A stretch of DNA of 64,000 bases from Luteolibacter luteus (GTDB lineage: Bacteria; Verrucomicrobiota; Verrucomicrobiia; Verrucomicrobiales; Akkermansiaceae): the NCBI RefSeq assembly GCF_012913485.1, contig NZ_CP051774.1, positions 2,356,001-2,420,000 of the forward strand, read 5' to 3'. Position numbers and translations under genes: made by a program. Shown here piece after piece: positions 33,612 through 41,667 of the stretch (positions are counted from its first letter, which is position 1; each line of letters begins with the position of its first letter). The notes under the pieces are model-generated. The model saw only the letters and a list, made by a program, of their open reading frames with translations. It ran no database searches and was not told where the DNA came from.

Positions 33612-34375
33612 GCGCGAATCCCTACGAGAGCGAGCGGCTGCTCGCCGAATACCTGCTCTTTCACTACGGCTCGCCAGAGGAAATCCTCCCTGCCGGAGCT
33701 CCCGCCGGCATGCGGGATGCCCTCGACTTCGCCGTGCGAACCACGCGGCACTTTTCCTTGGGCGGAGTCGATCGGACCTTGGACTTGGGCTGCGCCGTCG
33801 GAAGGTCCACCTACGAGCTTTCCCGCGACAGTGCCGAGACCTTGGGCATCGATTTTTCCAGCAGCTTTGTCCGGGCGGCTGCAGCGATCGCCGATGGGCC
33901 GCAGGCCTATCAGCGGCTGGATGAAGCACACCGCAGGACGGAATTGTTAGCCCGCTTGCCAGCCGGCTCGCACTTCAAGGGCGTCTTTTTCGAAACCGGA
34001 GACGCCATGGATCTTCGAGCGGACCTCGGAGACTTCGATCGCGTCCACGCCGCCAACCTGCTCTGCCGTTTGACGGAACCCCGGAAGCTTCTGGAGCGAC
34101 TGCCGACGCTTGTTAGGCCGGGCGGTGAACTGGTTCTCGCGACGCCTTGTACCTGGCTTGGGGAATTCACGCCTCCGGAAAATTGGCCGGCAGGCAGCAC
34201 TCTGGAATGGCTGAAAGAAGCGCTCGGCGCGGACTTCGAACTGATCAAGGTGGCAGACGAGCCTTTCCTGATCCGGGAGACCGCACGGAAATTCCAGTGG
34301 ACCAGCTCGATGGTGACAACTTGGCGACGCCGCCTTACTTCCGCAGCAGCGGATGCCCCGGCTTCGCTTCCGTGA
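33608..34375 (+). CDS. OvoA C-terminal-type methyltransferase (putative 4-mercaptohistidine N1-methyltransferase)
   Basis: 255 residues with a TTG start at 33608 that overlaps the cupin stop. The N-terminus 'YESERLLAEYLLFHYGSPEE', then SAM motif I 'TLDLGCAVGRSTYELSRDSA', 'VHAANLLCRLTEPRKLLERL', 'TWLGEFTPPENW' and 'RKFQWTSSMVTTWRR' reproduce the C-terminal methyltransferase domain of the ovothiol enzyme OvoA, here as a separate protein. It would methylate a 4/5-thiohistidine ring nitrogen. No sulfoxide synthase or C-S lyase gene occurs in the window, so substrate supply must come from elsewhere. Its last 41 nt overlap the convergent tsaB. Confidence 0.83.
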   Translation: MSANPYESERLLAEYLLFHYGSPEEILPAGAPAGMRDALDFAVRTTRHFSLGGVDRTLDLGCAVGRSTYELSRDSAETLGIDFSSSFVRAAAAIADGPQAYQRLDEAHRRTELLARLPAGSHFKGVFFETGDAMDLRADLGDFDRVHAANLLCRLTEPRKLLERLPTLVRPGGELVLATPCTWLGEFTPPENWPAGSTLEWLKEALGADFELIKVADEPFLIRETARKFQWTSSMVTTWRRRLTSAAADAPASLP

Positions 34376-35021
34376 CGTGCGGTGGCCGCAGATAGGCAGG
34401 CTGGGGTGGCAATTCGGAGATGCGTCCGCGCTCGCTGGACGGCAAATTCCGCCAAGCCCTGGCGAGATGCAGGGCGTCCGGATGTTCCGGCACGATCGTA
34501 GCCGCCATTTCCGCGGGCAGGCCGATGCGAGCCACGGATTCGAGCGAGAAAACGGTCAGGCCTTTCTCCTGAAAACCGCGGATCTCTTCGGTGAGCTCCT
34601 CCAGGCTGCATAACGCGGGCTCGGCCCCCGCATCCCGAACATCATCGGTAGCCACTCGCCAAACCGCTCCCCGGCGGGCGTCTCCCACCGCCAAGGCATT
34701 TCCTCCGAAAGCGGAAGGCACGGCTAACAGGGTGCTCAGCCCCACGGCCGGGCAGCCGTGCACCATCGCGATCCCCTGCCCGGCCGCGATGCCCACGCGC
34801 GTACCGCTATAGCTTCCGGGGCCGGTACCGATCACCACGCCAGCCAAGCTTTCACCGGCGGTCAGGCAATTCAGCGCCCGCTCCAACGGGGCGAAGAGCA
34901 GCGCATTGTGGCTCCGGTCGCCCGTAAACGACTCTTCAAACAGCACCTCGCTGCCACGCAGCAGGGCCAACGAGGCACGGGGCGTGCTACTTTCAATGAA
35001 CAGTCTCGCGGCGTCCGGCAC
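34335..35021 (-). CDS. tsaB: tRNA threonylcarbamoyladenosine biosynthesis protein TsaB
   Basis: 228 residues from GTG 35021; the open frame extends to 35186 but only from here does the fold begin ('ARLFIESSTPRASLALL'). 'VVIGTGPGSYSGTRVGIAAG' is the TsaB signature, 'AVGDARRGAVW' follows. TsaB is the ASKHA-fold partner of TsaD and TsaE in t6A37 formation. TATATT on the minus strand about 15 nt upstream of the GTG is a likely -10. The window also contains tsaC, which makes the threonylcarbamoyl-AMP used by this complex. Confidence 0.9.
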   Translation of the reverse strand: MPDAARLFIESSTPRASLALLRGSEVLFEESFTGDRSHNALLFAPLERALNCLTAGESLAGVVIGTGPGSYSGTRVGIAAGQGIAMVHGCPAVGLSTLLAVPSAFGGNALAVGDARRGAVWRVATDDVRDAGAEPALCSLEELTEEIRGFQEKGLTVFSLESVARIGLPAEMAATIVPEHPDALHLARAWRNLPSSERGRISELPPQPAYLRPPHVTEAKPGHPLLRK

Positions 35022-35184
35022 CCCTCGAGCATCCGAAATATAAACCGATCCGCAACCCCTCAATCCCGCCAAATCCTTGGTTTGTCGCGGCTTTGCACCG
35101 CCTACGGGATTCTCCCCTTGCAGCCATCCGCCCGACCCGCTTTCTTCCGTGCAAATTCCAGCACCCGGAACCCATTTTAACCCC

Positions 35185-36315
35185 ATGACAGACTACGCCA
35201 AAGGCCTCGAAGGAGTGATCGCCAATGAATCCGCCCTCAGCAATGTGGAGGGTGCCGAAGGCCGTCTGAGCTATCTGGGTTACTCGATCGACGATCTCGT
35301 CGAAAACTGTTGCTACGAGGAAGTCATCTTCCTTCTTCACAAGGGCCGCCTGCCGAAACAGGACGAACTGACGGCACTGGAAAAACGGCTGCGCGGCGAC
35401 CGGGAACTGCCGCAAGGGGTGATCGATTTCCTGAAAAACGCGCCAAAGGACTCGAATCCGATGGATGTGCTCCGCACCGCTGTCTCGATGCTGGGCCTCT
35501 ACGACAAACGCGCCACCATCGGCGAGCCGAAGCTGGATCTCGTCGAAGAAGTCGGCCTCTCCCTGGTCGCAAAGGTGCCGGTGATCGTCGCGGCCTTCCA
35601 CCGCTTCCGCAAGGGCCTGGAACTTCCGGCCGCCCGTGAAGACCTCTCCGAAGCCGGAAACTTCATCTATCAGGCGACTGGCAACGAGCCGACCGAGAAC
35701 GCCATCAAAATTCTGGATGTGGCTTACATCCTCCATGCCGACCACGGCATGAATGCCTCCACGTTCTCCGCCCGCGTGACCATCGCCACGCTGTCCGATG
35801 TTTACTCCGCGGTCACATCCGCAGTCGGCACACTCAAGGGTCCGCTTCACGGCGGCGCAAACGAAGGCGTGATTCACATGCTCCAAGAGATCGGCGATCT
35901 CTCGAAGGTGGACGAATACATCGAAGGGAAGCTGACCCGCAAGGAGAAGGTCATGGGCATCGGCCACCGCGTTTACAAGGTGCTCGATCCACGCGCCCCG
36001 CATCTTCAGAAGCTCGCAACGAAGCTCAGCGCCGAACTCGGCGAGCCCAAGTGGATCCAAATGTCCGAGCGCATCGCCGAGATCATGCGCGAACGCAAGG
36101 GTCTCAACGCAAACGTCGATTTCTATTCCGCCACCGTTTACTATTCGCTCGGCATCCCGACCGATCTCTTCACGCCGATCTTCGCGATCGCCCGTACCTC
36201 CGGCTGGACCGCGCAAGTTCTCGAGCAGCTGCGGGATAGCCGTCTCTACCGCCCGCTCACCCTCTACGTGGGACCGAAGGTGCTTTCGAAGGTGCCGCCG
36301 ATCAGCGAGCGTTGA
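35185..36315 (+). CDS. gltA: Citrate synthase
   Basis: 376 residues from ATG 35185, the length of short type II/'Si-like' or methylcitrate-type enzymes. 'YILHADHGMNASTFSARVT' has the conserved His, 'LKGPLHGGANEGVI' the second catalytic His, 'MGIGHRVYKVLDPRAPHL' the third, and 'NVDFYSATVYYSLGIP' the catalytic Asp. It condenses oxaloacetate with acetyl-CoA (or propionyl-CoA). It is divergent from tsaB and followed by a terminator. The choice between citrate and 2-methylcitrate synthase cannot be made here. Confidence 0.93.
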   Translation: MTDYAKGLEGVIANESALSNVEGAEGRLSYLGYSIDDLVENCCYEEVIFLLHKGRLPKQDELTALEKRLRGDRELPQGVIDFLKNAPKDSNPMDVLRTAVSMLGLYDKRATIGEPKLDLVEEVGLSLVAKVPVIVAAFHRFRKGLELPAAREDLSEAGNFIYQATGNEPTENAIKILDVAYILHADHGMNASTFSARVTIATLSDVYSAVTSAVGTLKGPLHGGANEGVIHMLQEIGDLSKVDEYIEGKLTRKEKVMGIGHRVYKVLDPRAPHLQKLATKLSAELGEPKWIQMSERIAEIMRERKGLNANVDFYSATVYYSLGIPTDLFTPIFAIARTSGWTAQVLEQLRDSRLYRPLTLYVGPKVLSKVPPISER

Positions 36316-36342
36316 GATCGGTCAATCCGATCGTTTGCAAAG

Positions 36343-36374
36343 ACCGTCTCTGGAGAATCCGGAGGCGGTTTTTT
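36343..36374 (+). terminator. Rho-independent terminator after gltA
   Basis: ACCGTCTC (36343-36350) pairs with GAGGCGGT (36362-36369; one G-U), followed by TTTTTTG. It lies 27 nt after the gltA stop. Confidence 0.78.
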
Positions 36375-36412
36375 GTTGGGAGAGTTTCGATTTCCCGATC
36401 ACAGCCACCCGT

Positions 36413-37438
36413 TCAAGCCACTCGGCCAGGAAGGCGTCCCTTGATCTTCGCGATTGCCCACTGGGCATGCTCAACCACCAGAGGGTCCGGATCTTCGGTA
36501 GCTTTTTCCAAAGCAGGCAGGTCCTCCGCTGTTCCGGTATTCCCGAGGACAACGCAGGCATTGCGCAGGAAGCGCGGGCGCTTGATGCGTTTGATCGGTG
36601 ACTTCGAAAAAAGAGCACGGAACTCCTCGTCCGTTAGTGCGAGGAAATCGCGGGTCTTCATCTTGAAGACCGCTTCACGAGCATGAAAACGCGACTCGCG
36701 GGAAAGCTGGGCGAACTTGTTCCAAGGGCAGACCTCGAGGCATTCGTCGCAGCCGTAGAGGCGGTCACCGATCGCTTCGCGGAATTCCTCCGGGATAGGT
36801 CCCTTGTGCTCGATGGTGAGGTATGAAATGCAGCGCCGGGCATCGACGCGATGCGGCGCGGTAATTGCCTTCGTCGGGCAGGCATTGATACAGCGGGTGC
36901 ATTTGCCGCAATGATCGCCGAAGGGTTGGTCCGCAGGCAGCTCAAGGGTGGTGAGCAACTCGGCGAGAAAGAACCAGGTGCCGAGGTGGCGGTGGATCTG
37001 CACGGTCGATTTGCCATTCCAGCCAAGGCCGGCAGCACTGGCATGATCCCGCTCCAGCACCGGTCCGGTATCGACATAGAAACGCTGGGTTCCGCCAAGG
37101 GCCTGCATCCCCTCATCCATGCGGCGGAGCATCTTCTCGATGATGTCGTGGTAATCGTCATTCCACGCGTAGCGGGCGATCCGGTAGCCGTCGGCGGGAT
37201 TACTACCCGGATAGTAGTTCATCGCCAGCGTCACGACGGCGCGGCACCCCTGAAGCACCTCGCGCGGATCGCAGCGGCGCTCCGGCGTGCGCTCCATCCA
37301 GGCCATCTCCCCATGACAACCCTCCGCGATCCATTCGCGGAAGGAATCCGCGTGCTCGGCCTCCGCCGCCGCGGCAATGCGGCAGTCATCGAAGCCGACC
37401 TCGCGTGCGAGGGCTTTGATGGCGTCGGCGGGTTGCAT
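36413..37438 (-). CDS. queG: Epoxyqueuosine reductase QueG
   Basis: 341 residues from ATG 37438. 'VLERDHASAAGLGWNGKST' contains the conserved catalytic Asp region; two 4Fe-4S motifs follow, 'CGKCTRCINACPTKAI' and 'CDECLEVCPWNKF', with a HEAT-like C-terminus ('LPALEKATEDPDPLVVEHAQ'). QueG reduces epoxyqueuosine to queuosine in tRNA using cobalamin. TTGGCG (37473-37468), 17 nt, CATGGT, 6 nt, then ATG fits the leaderless layout. Confidence 0.94.
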   Translation of the reverse strand: MQPADAIKALAREVGFDDCRIAAAAEAEHADSFREWIAEGCHGEMAWMERTPERRCDPREVLQGCRAVVTLAMNYYPGSNPADGYRIARYAWNDDYHDIIEKMLRRMDEGMQALGGTQRFYVDTGPVLERDHASAAGLGWNGKSTVQIHRHLGTWFFLAELLTTLELPADQPFGDHCGKCTRCINACPTKAITAPHRVDARRCISYLTIEHKGPIPEEFREAIGDRLYGCDECLEVCPWNKFAQLSRESRFHAREAVFKMKTRDFLALTDEEFRALFSKSPIKRIKRPRFLRNACVVLGNTGTAEDLPALEKATEDPDPLVVEHAQWAIAKIKGRLPGRVA

Positions 37439-37444
37439 GCCGGG

Positions 37445-37473
37445 ACCATGCACGCGGGAAGCTGGCTCGCCAA
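37445..37473 (-). promoter_or_regulatory. Candidate leaderless promoter of queG
   Basis: Minus strand: TTGGCG (37473-37468), 17-nt spacer, CATGGT (37450-37445), 6 nt to the ATG. Confidence 0.45.
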
Positions 37474-37488
37474 GCCGCGCCGCCGGGT

Positions 37489-37516
37489 TTGACAGGGGAG
37501 GATGCCGGGATTTCGC
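37489..37516 (+). promoter_or_regulatory. Candidate leaderless promoter of EEP hydrolase
   Basis: Consensus TTGACA (37489-37494), 16-nt spacer, TTTCGC (37511-37516), 8 nt, then ATG 37525. It lies back to back with the queG promoter. Confidence 0.5.
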
Positions 37517-37524
37517 TCGGCGGC

Positions 37525-38436
37525 ATGAAATTCCGGAACGCAGCACGCCTGCTCGCCTGCCTCTCCTGTGTCACGGCGGCCTCCGCCACGATCGTCGGGT
37601 CCTACAATATCCGCTACGACAATCCGGGAGACGAAAAGGCAGGAAACGGCTGGAAGCAGCGCGCTCCGGTCATCGCCTCCCTGATCCGCTTCCACGATTT
37701 CGACGTGCTGGGGACACAGGAAGGGTTTCATCACCAGATGGAGGATCTGTGCCGTGAAATGCCGGAATACGGCTGTTCCATGCACGGCCGGGATGACGGG
37801 AAGGAAAAGGGCGAGCATATCGGGATCTTCTTCAAAAGAGACAAATACGAGCTTCAGGAGGATGGCTTCTTCTGGCTCTCCGAACATCCCGATCAAGCGG
37901 GCCCCGGCTGGGATGCCTCGCTGCCGCGGATCTGCGGCTGGGCAAAACTCCTTAGGAAGGCGGACCAGAAGACCTTCTACGTTTTCAGCCTGCATCTGGA
38001 TCACCGCGGCCCGATCTCGCGAAAGGAAGGAATCGCCCTCGTGCTGCGAAAGATCGACGAGATGGCCAAGGACGCCCCGGTTTACCTGATGGGAGACTTC
38101 AACACCGACCAGAACAGCGAGAGCTACAAGGAGATCGAGGATTCACCGCATTTCGCCGACACCTACAACACGGCCACGGTACGCTTCGCCCTGAACGGCA
38201 CGCCGAACAAGTTCGATCCTGACGCGAAGACCGAGAACCGGATCGATCACATCTTCGTCCGCGAGGGCGTGCCGGTGCGGCGCTATGGGGTGCTGACGGA
38301 CTCCTACCGCATCCCCAAAAACCCGGCACCAGAGGAGAGCAAGTCGGGTAATTTCCCGAAGGAGGTCACCTTTCAGGACTTCGAATCCCGCCTGCCGTCG
38401 GACCACTTTCCGGTGCTGGCGGAGGTCATGGATTAA
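37525..38436 (+). CDS. Exported endonuclease/exonuclease/phosphatase family protein
   Basis: 303 residues. A signal peptide (about 1-21) precedes the EEP fold: 'VGSYNIRYDNPGDEKAGN' (metal-binding Asn), 'FDVLGTQEGFHHQMEDL' (Glu), 'FSLHLDHRG', 'YLMGDFNTDQNSESYKEI' (GDFN), 'NRIDHIFVREG' and 'LPSDHFPVLAEV' (SDH catalytic His). Secreted members act as phosphodiesterases or nucleases; some are sphingomyelinase- or inositol-phosphatase-like. The substrate is open. No partner gene is adjacent. Confidence 0.9.
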   Translation: MKFRNAARLLACLSCVTAASATIVGSYNIRYDNPGDEKAGNGWKQRAPVIASLIRFHDFDVLGTQEGFHHQMEDLCREMPEYGCSMHGRDDGKEKGEHIGIFFKRDKYELQEDGFFWLSEHPDQAGPGWDASLPRICGWAKLLRKADQKTFYVFSLHLDHRGPISRKEGIALVLRKIDEMAKDAPVYLMGDFNTDQNSESYKEIEDSPHFADTYNTATVRFALNGTPNKFDPDAKTENRIDHIFVREGVPVRRYGVLTDSYRIPKNPAPEESKSGNFPKEVTFQDFESRLPSDHFPVLAEVMD

Positions 38437-38455
38437 GCGGCAACCGCCCTACCCT

Positions 38456-39007
38456 TCAAGGTTTCGCGGCGAAGTGGTAGCGGGCGCTTTCGAGAATCCC
38501 GCAGGCGATTTCCTCGGTCTCGAGTCCAGCGGTCTCCAATTCAAGGTCAGCGATCTGGTGATAGAGCGGGCTTCGCTCGATCAGCAGTTTTTCGATCTTC
38601 TCCCTGGGATTGTCGGTCTGAAGCAGAGGCCGGTCACGATTGCGGGCTGTGCGCTGCAGGATCACATCCACCGGCGCCTGGAGCCAGACCACGTAGCCGA
38701 GACTGGAGAGAAGGCGGCGGTTGTGCTTCCGGCCGATGATTCCTCCGCCGGTGGCGATGATGCGGCGCGGGGCATTCGGCGCGGAGAGCTCATTGAGCAC
38801 GGCGCTTTCGAGTTCCCGGAAGGACTGTTCGCCCCTTCTGGCAAAGATCTCCGGGATGGTCATGCCCGCCTTTTCCTCGATCAGTTGGTCGGTATCGACC
38901 ATCGGGTAACCGAGCATTCCTTGGAGCTTGCGCCCGATCGTGGTCTTCCCGCAGCCCATCAAGCCGATCAGCACGATGTTCTTGGGGAGCCCGTCAGGGG
39001 ATTGCAT
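38456..39007 (-). CDS. aroK: Shikimate kinase
   Basis: 183 residues. Walker A 'LIGLMGCGKTTIGRKL', shikimate-binding 'MVDTDQLIEEKAGMTIPEIF', 'RGEQSFRELESAVLNEL', 'IIATGGGIIG' and the LID arginine in 'RNRDRPLL' complete the family pattern. It phosphorylates shikimate in the chorismate pathway; aroE lies 14 kb away in the same window. A TTGCGT/TAGGGT promoter sits immediately upstream of the ATG. Confidence 0.94.
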   Translation of the reverse strand: MQSPDGLPKNIVLIGLMGCGKTTIGRKLQGMLGYPMVDTDQLIEEKAGMTIPEIFARRGEQSFRELESAVLNELSAPNAPRRIIATGGGIIGRKHNRRLLSSLGYVVWLQAPVDVILQRTARNRDRPLLQTDNPREKIEKLLIERSPLYHQIADLELETAGLETEEIACGILESARYHFAAKP

Positions 39008-39013
39008 GGGCGG

Positions 39014-39041
39014 ACCCTAGCGACGAGCAGGCACAACGCAA
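39014..39041 (-). promoter_or_regulatory. Candidate leaderless promoter of aroK
   Basis: Minus strand: TTGCGT (39041-39036), 16-nt spacer, TAGGGT (39019-39014), 6 nt, then ATG 39007. Confidence 0.55.
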
Positions 39042-39130
39042 AGATTCAAGTATGCATTTGTAAATACCTGTCGCCGCAGCCCGGTAAATACGGGCTCGCC
39101 GGGGCGGCTCCCTGACGCTAAGCCTGCGGC

Positions 39131-40159
39131 GTGCCTGAGACCCGCATCCTTTCCGCCCACGAAGACGACATGAAAGCCGCCATCCGCGAGGCCGCCGCCT
39201 TGCTGGAAGCCGGCGAGATCGTGGCGGTGCCCACCGAGACCGTTTACGGGTTGGCGGCGGACGCCTTCAATGCGGATGCGGTGGCAAAGGTTTTCGCTGC
39301 CAAAGAGCGTCCCGCCTTCGATCCGCTGATCGTCCACATCTCCTCTTTCAAGGAACTGGCGGACGTCGCCGAAGTGCCGGAGGACATCGCGCCGGTGGTG
39401 AAAAGCCTCGCCGGCGCCTTCTGGCCGGGACCGCTGACCATCGTGCTGCCGAAGACCGCCAAAGTGCCGGATCTGGTGACGAGCGGCCTGCCGACGGTGG
39501 CGGTGCGCCAGAGTGGAAACGTGATCTTCCGGAACATCGGCAAGGCCCTCGGCCGCCCGATCGCCGCCCCGAGCGCAAACCGCTTCGGCCGGATTTCCCC
39601 GACCTCCGCCAGCGCGGTGGACAAGGAGCTGGGTGGCCGCATCCCGCTGATCATCGATGGCGGTGCCTGCCGCGACGGCTTGGAAAGCACCATCGTCACG
39701 ATCGAGGACCGCGGCGAACAAAGGCCGCTGATCCGGGTGCTGCGTGCCGGTCCGATCACCAAAGAGGAGCTTCAGAAGTTCGGCAAGGTGATCATCGAAA
39801 AGAAGATCGCCGAGCGACCGGACGTGCCGGGACAGCTGGAGAGCCACTACGCGCCACGGACTCCCCTGCTGATGTTCGAGAAGCCGGAAGATTTCGTCCC
39901 CGAGCCCGGCAAGAAATACGGCCTGCTGAGCTACCGGGGTGACCCGAAGGCCGGCTACATCGACCGCCATGACTGGGAGACCGTTGAGGAGCTCAGCCCG
40001 GGCAGCGGAAAGCTGATCGAAGCGGCGGTGCGTCTGTTCTTCGTGATGCGGCTGATGGACGAGGCCGGGCTCGACGCGATCGTGGCGGAGCCGGTCAGCG
40101 AGACCGGCCTGGGGGTGGCCATCATGGATCGCCTGCGGAGAGCCGCGACCAAGGACTGA
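39131..40159 (+). CDS. tsaC: L-threonylcarbamoyladenylate synthase (Sua5/TsaC)
   Basis: 342 residues with GTG start. N-terminal YrdC domain: 'GEIVAVPTETVYGLAADAFN', 'VFAAKERPAFDPLIVHI', 'PGPLTIVLPKTAKVP', 'VAVRQSGNVIFR', 'PIAAPSANRFGRISPTSASA'. The C-terminal Sua5 domain (about 210-342) is present ('PGQLESHYAPRTPLLMF'), so this is the long Sua5 form. It makes threonylcarbamoyl-AMP for t6A37. TAAGCC 6 nt before the GTG resembles the -10 of other genes here. Confidence 0.94.
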   Translation: MPETRILSAHEDDMKAAIREAAALLEAGEIVAVPTETVYGLAADAFNADAVAKVFAAKERPAFDPLIVHISSFKELADVAEVPEDIAPVVKSLAGAFWPGPLTIVLPKTAKVPDLVTSGLPTVAVRQSGNVIFRNIGKALGRPIAAPSANRFGRISPTSASAVDKELGGRIPLIIDGGACRDGLESTIVTIEDRGEQRPLIRVLRAGPITKEELQKFGKVIIEKKIAERPDVPGQLESHYAPRTPLLMFEKPEDFVPEPGKKYGLLSYRGDPKAGYIDRHDWETVEELSPGSGKLIEAAVRLFFVMRLMDEAGLDAIVAEPVSETGLGVAIMDRLRRAATKD

Positions 40160-40187
40160 GGAAGGTCTTCAATGGTCCGATAGGGCT

Positions 40188-40385
40188 CCGGGGACCTCTG
40201 GAATCCGGCGCCTGTTCCGCCTGTTAAAACAAGAAAATTAACAGGCGGCGTCAGCCTGTGAGTGCGCTGGCAGTTGACTGGTTTGGTCAGTGGTTTCGCG
40301 GATCGATTTTGCGAGAGCTCCGATGCAGGCGGGAAAGGCATGAGGGGAAGCATCGCCCAGGTAGAGGGTGGGTTTCTACTGCCAC
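40188..40385 (+). repeat. Dispersed structured element, copy B
   Basis: Starts with CCGGGGACCT (40188-40197), then 'GCCTGTTCCGCCTGTTAAAA', a variant 'CAAGAAAATTAACAGGCG', 20 nt, TGGCAGT (40268-40274), about 100 variable nt, and 'TTTCTACTGCCAC' ending about 40385. The TGGCAGT and ACTGCCA blocks are exact reverse complements. Plus orientation, intergenic. Confidence 0.85.
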
Positions 40386-40444
40386 TGGTGATTGATGGAA
40401 GATTGGCGATTTTCCCGCGGCGGGTGACGAGTTTGTCCGGCAAC

Positions 40445-40472
40445 TTGCATGTGTTAGAATCCCGCCTAGGTT
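40445..40472 (+). promoter_or_regulatory. Candidate leaderless promoter of 40483 gene
   Basis: TTGCAT (40445-40450), 16-nt spacer, TAGGTT (40467-40472), 10 nt, then ATG 40483. A second TAGAAT at 40455 with TTGTCC 16 nt upstream could give a longer leader. Confidence 0.45.
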
Positions 40473-40482
40473 CGGGGTTGCC

Positions 40483-41118
40483 ATGCGCCGGAACCGTGTC
40501 CTTCTCCAATCGCTGCTCGCTCTCGCCCTGATCTGGGGGCTGGTGGCGGGAATCCGGGCGCTTGCGGGCTCCAAGCGGATCACGGCGGAAAAGGTGGCCT
40601 CGGAAATTGCGGAGGCAGGATTCGAGGATTGGTCCACCTACAATGAAGCACCGGACGTGGCGGCGGCAAAGCGCCGGGACGAGAAGCTCCGGGAGGTGGC
40701 GGGGCTAGTGAACCGCCTCGATTTCGCGGAGCGTGAGAAGAACCGTGACGACCGGGCGACCGAGGCTTTTTTCCGGAAGATGAGCGCGGACGAGAAACGG
40801 CTGTTCGTGGACCTCACCATCAAGGAATCGATGGGAAGGTTCATGGAGGCGATCGATGCTTTGCCGCCCGAGAAGCGGAAGGAGTTCGTGAAGAAGGGCC
40901 TGGAGGAGATCGAAAGCGGGAAGACCGCGGACGAGATGGCCCGAGCCCAGGAACTCGGCGAAGATCTCCTCGAGCGGATCGCGAGCGAAGGGATGCAGGC
41001 CTATTTCAAGAACGCCAGTGCGGACACCAAGCTCGACCTGGCACCGCTGATGGAATCGATGAACGAGGTCATGCAGGGTCTGCGCGGCCAGGACTTCGGC
41101 GGCCCAACCCCGCGATGA
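40483..41118 (+). CDS. Membrane-anchored helical protein of unknown function
   Basis: 211 residues. One N-terminal hydrophobic helix ('LLALALIWGLVAGIRALAG') anchors a highly charged, probably all-helical region ('REKNRDDRATEAFFRKMSAD', 'PPEKRKEFVKKGLEEIESG'). I do not recognise the family. Its stop overlaps the start of a pseudopilin gene (ATGA), so the two are translationally coupled, suggesting an envelope partner of the pseudopilin. Confidence 0.75.
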   Translation: MRRNRVLLQSLLALALIWGLVAGIRALAGSKRITAEKVASEIAEAGFEDWSTYNEAPDVAAAKRRDEKLREVAGLVNRLDFAEREKNRDDRATEAFFRKMSADEKRLFVDLTIKESMGRFMEAIDALPPEKRKEFVKKGLEEIESGKTADEMARAQELGEDLLERIASEGMQAYFKNASADTKLDLAPLMESMNEVMQGLRGQDFGGPTPR

Positions 41119-41657
41119 AAAGGTTCCTCCCAAAGAGGCACGCGATGCCGGGCGGGTTCACCATGACGGAGCTCATGGTGACCGTGTTGATCATCGTCGC
41201 CTTGGCGGCGATAGCCTTTCCGGTGGGGCGCTCGGTGCTGGGGAAATCGCGGAGCGCGGCCTGCCTTTCGAACCTGCGGCAAATCGGAACCGGACTTGAG
41301 GGATACTTGCAGGATCATAACCAGATGATGCCTGATTGGGTGGCGGGGAGAAAAACCAAGGCCGAGGAGGTGCCGGTACTGGAGACGGAGCTGGCCAGCT
41401 ATCTGCCGAACCCCGAGGTCTTCCATTGCCCGGCGGATCATGAGCAATTCGAGCGCAGCGGCTGCAGCTACATCTGGAACACCAGCCAGAACGGCCGGCA
41501 TCGCAGCAAGCTCGAGTTCTTCGGGAAAAGCGGCAACGATCAGCGTATCCCGCTGGTGATCGACAAGGAAGATTGGCACGGGGGCGACCCGGGCGTGAAT
41601 TTCCTCTACGCCGATCTTTCTGCATCCAGCAAAGTGCAATTCGGAGTGAACCGCTAG
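41115..41657 (+). CDS. Type II secretion/type IV pilin-like pseudopilin
   Basis: 180 residues. 'PGGFTMTELMVTVLIIVALA' is a class III prepilin signal (cleavage after Gly, Glu at +5) followed by the hydrophobic spine. The globular part 'SACLSNLRQIGTGLEGYLQD', 'FHCPADHEQ' and 'FLYADLSASS' resembles the DUF1559-type pseudopilins that are abundant in Planctomycetota and Verrucomicrobiota. Overlaps the preceding gene by 4 nt. Assembly machinery is not in the window. Confidence 0.87.
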   Translation: MKRFLPKRHAMPGGFTMTELMVTVLIIVALAAIAFPVGRSVLGKSRSAACLSNLRQIGTGLEGYLQDHNQMMPDWVAGRKTKAEEVPVLETELASYLPNPEVFHCPADHEQFERSGCSYIWNTSQNGRHRSKLEFFGKSGNDQRIPLVIDKEDWHGGDPGVNFLYADLSASSKVQFGVNR

Positions 41658-41667
41658 CCTCCCCGCC

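Larger units (their letters stand above)
40160..40482 (+). other. Intergenic region between tsaC and 40483 gene
   Basis: 323 nt. It holds dispersed element copy B and the candidate promoter at 40445-40472; no coding potential was recognised. Confidence 0.6.
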
